Shown: positions 10,015-11,724 of the stretch, in pieces
Position numbering within the stretch: position 1 is the stretch's first letter
How the letters are laid out: each line of letters starts with the position of its first letter
Assembly: GCA_028870615.1 (NCBI GenBank)
Contig: JAGWPH010000008.1
Coordinates: 1-11,724, forward strand
Reading direction: 5' to 3'
Source: Betaproteobacteria bacterium
Lineage (GTDB): Bacteria > Pseudomonadota > Gammaproteobacteria > Burkholderiales > Ferrovaceae
Length of the DNA: 11,724 nucleotides
Program-made: the position numbers and the translations under genes
Notes under the pieces: model-generated
What the model was told of the DNA's origin: nothing
The model's input: only the letters and a program-made list of their open reading frames with translations
Database searches by the model: none

Positions 10015-11724
10015 TTGCCTGATGCGCGAGATTTTTCCCGTTACGCCGCACGGCTCCTTTCGTCCGGAAAAATTTCGCCTGACCTCCTGGACGCGTCCAC
10101 GCAACACCCGTGGACGCGTTCTTCCCTGGTCCAACGCCTGGATCAGATTTTCCACAGCCTTCCCCAAACCGATCCTGAACAGGTCCTGAAAACGGCCCTG
10201 CGCCGGTTGCGCAGTGAAGTCCTGGTGAGCGTCATGGCGCGCGATCTGGAGGAGCGCGCCACGCTTGGCGAAGTGACCACCAGCATGACGCTGCTTGCCG
10301 AAGTGGCCATTGCATCCGGCGTTGCGTGGCTGTACCAGGATCTGTGCGGATTGCACGGGACCCCCCTGGGGGAGACCTCGGGCCTGCCACAGGAACTGTT
10401 GGTGGTGGGCATGGGCAAACTGGGCGGGGGAGAACTCAACGTCTCGTCAGACATTGACCTCGTTTTCGTGTATGAAGAGGATGGCGAGACGGAGGCCAGC
10501 GGCAGTGCCACGCGCCTGTCCAACCATGACTTCTTCTGGCGCATGGGACGTCGCCTGGGCGCCTTGTTGTCCGAGCCGACGGAAGATGGCTTCGTTTTCC
10601 GGGTGGACCTGCGACTGCGGCCCAACGGCAGCGCCGGCCCGCTGGCAGTGAGCCTGGCCATGCTGGAGGAATACTTCGTCGTGCAGGGACGCGACTGGGA
10701 ACGCTATGCCTGGATCAAGGCGCGCGTCGTCTCTGACGCCACCCGTCCCGGTGTGGCACGCGGCGCGGCAGCGTTGGCCGAGCGCGTCAGTCCGTTTGTC
10801 TATCGTCGCCACCTGGACTATTCCGCCATTGGCGCGCTGCGCTCATTGCATCAACAGATTCGTGAAGAGACCGAACGCGAAGCCCTTCGTCATGCCCATT
10901 GGCGCGGCAGCAACATCAAACTGGGTCGCGGGGGCATCCGGGAAATTGAATTTGTGGCACAAGTGTTCCAGTTGATCCGCGGTGGCCAGGAGTCTGCCCT
11001 GCGCGTCATTCCCACGCTGGAAGTGCTGGCCGTACTGGGACAGCGGGGATTTCTGGACCAGGACAGCGCCACCCTGCTCTCCCGGCACTACATTTTTTTA
11101 CGTCGCCTGGAACATCGTCTGCAATACCTGGACGATGCACAGACCCACAGCCTGCCCCTGGATGCCGCCGATCTCGCGCGCGTCGCCGCGGCGCTGGGGT
11201 TCCCTGACATCGCTGCTTTCCAGCAGGCGCTGGAAGGATGTACCCGGGACGTGGCACGACTGTTCGACCAGATCTTTCCAGCGCAGCAACCCCAGACTCC
11301 CGACAGTGTCGGGAACCGCCTGTGGCGCGACGCCGGTCTGGAAATCAGCGACCCGCTGCCCAACGCGCCGGAGTCCCCCTTGCTGCAACAGCTCGCGGCG
11401 CTCAGGCGCACGCCGGGCTATCGCGCCCAGAGCGCCCGTACCCGGGAGCAGTTTGACCGCGCGCTCAGCGAGGGATTGACCCTGATGCTGGCCTCGGACA
11501 ATGATCGGCCCGACAGCCCCGTGGTCACGCGGTTTTTGCATTTCATGGAAGCCATCAGCCGGCGCGCGTCCTATCTCATGCTGCTGGTGGATTATCCGGT
11601 GGTGTTAAAGCGTCTGCTGCCGCTGCTGGCTGCCTCCGAATGGGCTGCCGGATACCTGTCGCAACGGCCCCAGTTGCTTGATGAGTTGCTTACCGAAAGC
11701 GACGAGCAGGAGGTCGATTTCGCA
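10015..11724 (+). CDS. glnE: Glutamine synthetase adenylyltransferase / adenylyl-removing enzyme, N-terminal part
   Basis: Bifunctional enzyme that adenylylates (inactivates) and de-adenylylates glutamine synthetase in response to GlnB/PII, adjusting ammonia assimilation. 570 uninterrupted codons run to the window edge; family members are about 900-1000 aa, so most of the C-terminal adenylyltransferase domain is missing. The N-terminal adenylyl-removase nucleotidyltransferase domain shows GMGKLGGGELNVSSDIDL (132-149) with catalytic Asp146 and Asp148. Also present are FRVDLRLRPNGSAG (about 200-214), WERYAWIKARVV, GRGGIREIEFVAQ and the later LLDELL. Start: no ATG or GTG is in frame between the stop at 9922-9924 and the first internal ATG near 10231. 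TTG 10015, one base after the isomerase TAA and just after a purine-rich GAAGAGAAG, gives a family-like N-terminus (DFSRYAARLL). It is probably translated together with the isomerase gene. Confidence 0.93.
   Translation, partial: MPDARDFSRYAARLLSSGKISPDLLDASTQHPWTRSSLVQRLDQIFHSLPQTDPEQVLKTALRRLRSEVLVSVMARDLEERATLGEVTTSMTLLAEVAIASGVAWLYQDLCGLHGTPLGETSGLPQELLVVGMGKLGGGELNVSSDIDLVFVYEEDGETEASGSATRLSNHDFFWRMGRRLGALLSEPTEDGFVFRVDLRLRPNGSAGPLAVSLAMLEEYFVVQGRDWERYAWIKARVVSDATRPGVARGAAALAERVSPFVYRRHLDYSAIGALRSLHQQIREETEREALRHAHWRGSNIKLGRGGIREIEFVAQVFQLIRGGQESALRVIPTLEVLAVLGQRGFLDQDSATLLSRHYIFLRRLEHRLQYLDDAQTHSLPLDAADLARVAAALGFPDIAAFQQALEGCTRDVARLFDQIFPAQQPQTPDSVGNRLWRDAGLEISDPLPNAPESPLLQQLAALRRTPGYRAQSARTREQFDRALSEGLTLMLASDNDRPDSPVVTRFLHFMEAISRRASYLMLLVDYPVVLKRLLPLLAASEWAAGYLSQRPQLLDELLTESDEQEVDFA

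Noticed and set aside
10022-10186. ATG at 10022 as the start of a gene after the isomerase
   Set aside because: This frame stops after 54 codons and has no recognisable content; the GlnE frame is the one beginning at 10015.

Overview
The window is a dense stretch of bacterial housekeeping chromosome. Thirteen protein genes fill almost all of 11.7 kb, most with overlaps or gaps of only a few bases. Gene content and order (dap genes, prmB, rluB-scpB-scpA-trpS, yciB-bolA-PPIase-glnE) and the high-GC codon use point to a betaproteobacterium. A Nitrosomonadales-like member is my best guess, from gene order rather than any marker gene. I see no tRNA, rRNA, CRISPR array, insertion sequence, phage gene or recognisable island.

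Layout. (1) 1-3994, plus strand: the end of dapC, then dapD, an NRDE/TANGO2-family gene, dapE and prmB, apparently one operon. DapD, DapC and DapE are consecutive steps of the succinylase route to meso-diaminopimelate and lysine; PrmB methylates ribosomal protein L3. (2) 3958-8203, minus strand, listed in transcription order: a PHP-domain nuclease/phosphatase (RNase AM / YciV type), trpS, scpA, scpB, rluB. ScpA and ScpB are the kleisin and its partner in the SMC chromosome-segregation complex; RluB is a 23S rRNA pseudouridine synthase. rluB and prmB converge and overlap by 37 bp. (3) 8204-8318: the only sizeable intergenic region (115 bp). It is divergent, with a possible extended -10 promoter for the minus operon and a small dyad. 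(4) 8319-11724, plus strand: yciB, bolA, a secreted parvulin-type prolyl isomerase, and the first 570 codons of glnE. glnE has no ATG near its start; it appears to begin at a TTG one base after the isomerase stop and runs off the window.

I found no convincing undescribed system. The points most worth checking are a four-cysteine pattern in TrpRS resembling the [4Fe-4S] site known from Thermotoga TrpRS, an extra segment in the same protein, the NRDE/TANGO2 gene inside the dap cluster, the convergent prmB/rluB overlap, and the dyad in the divergent region.
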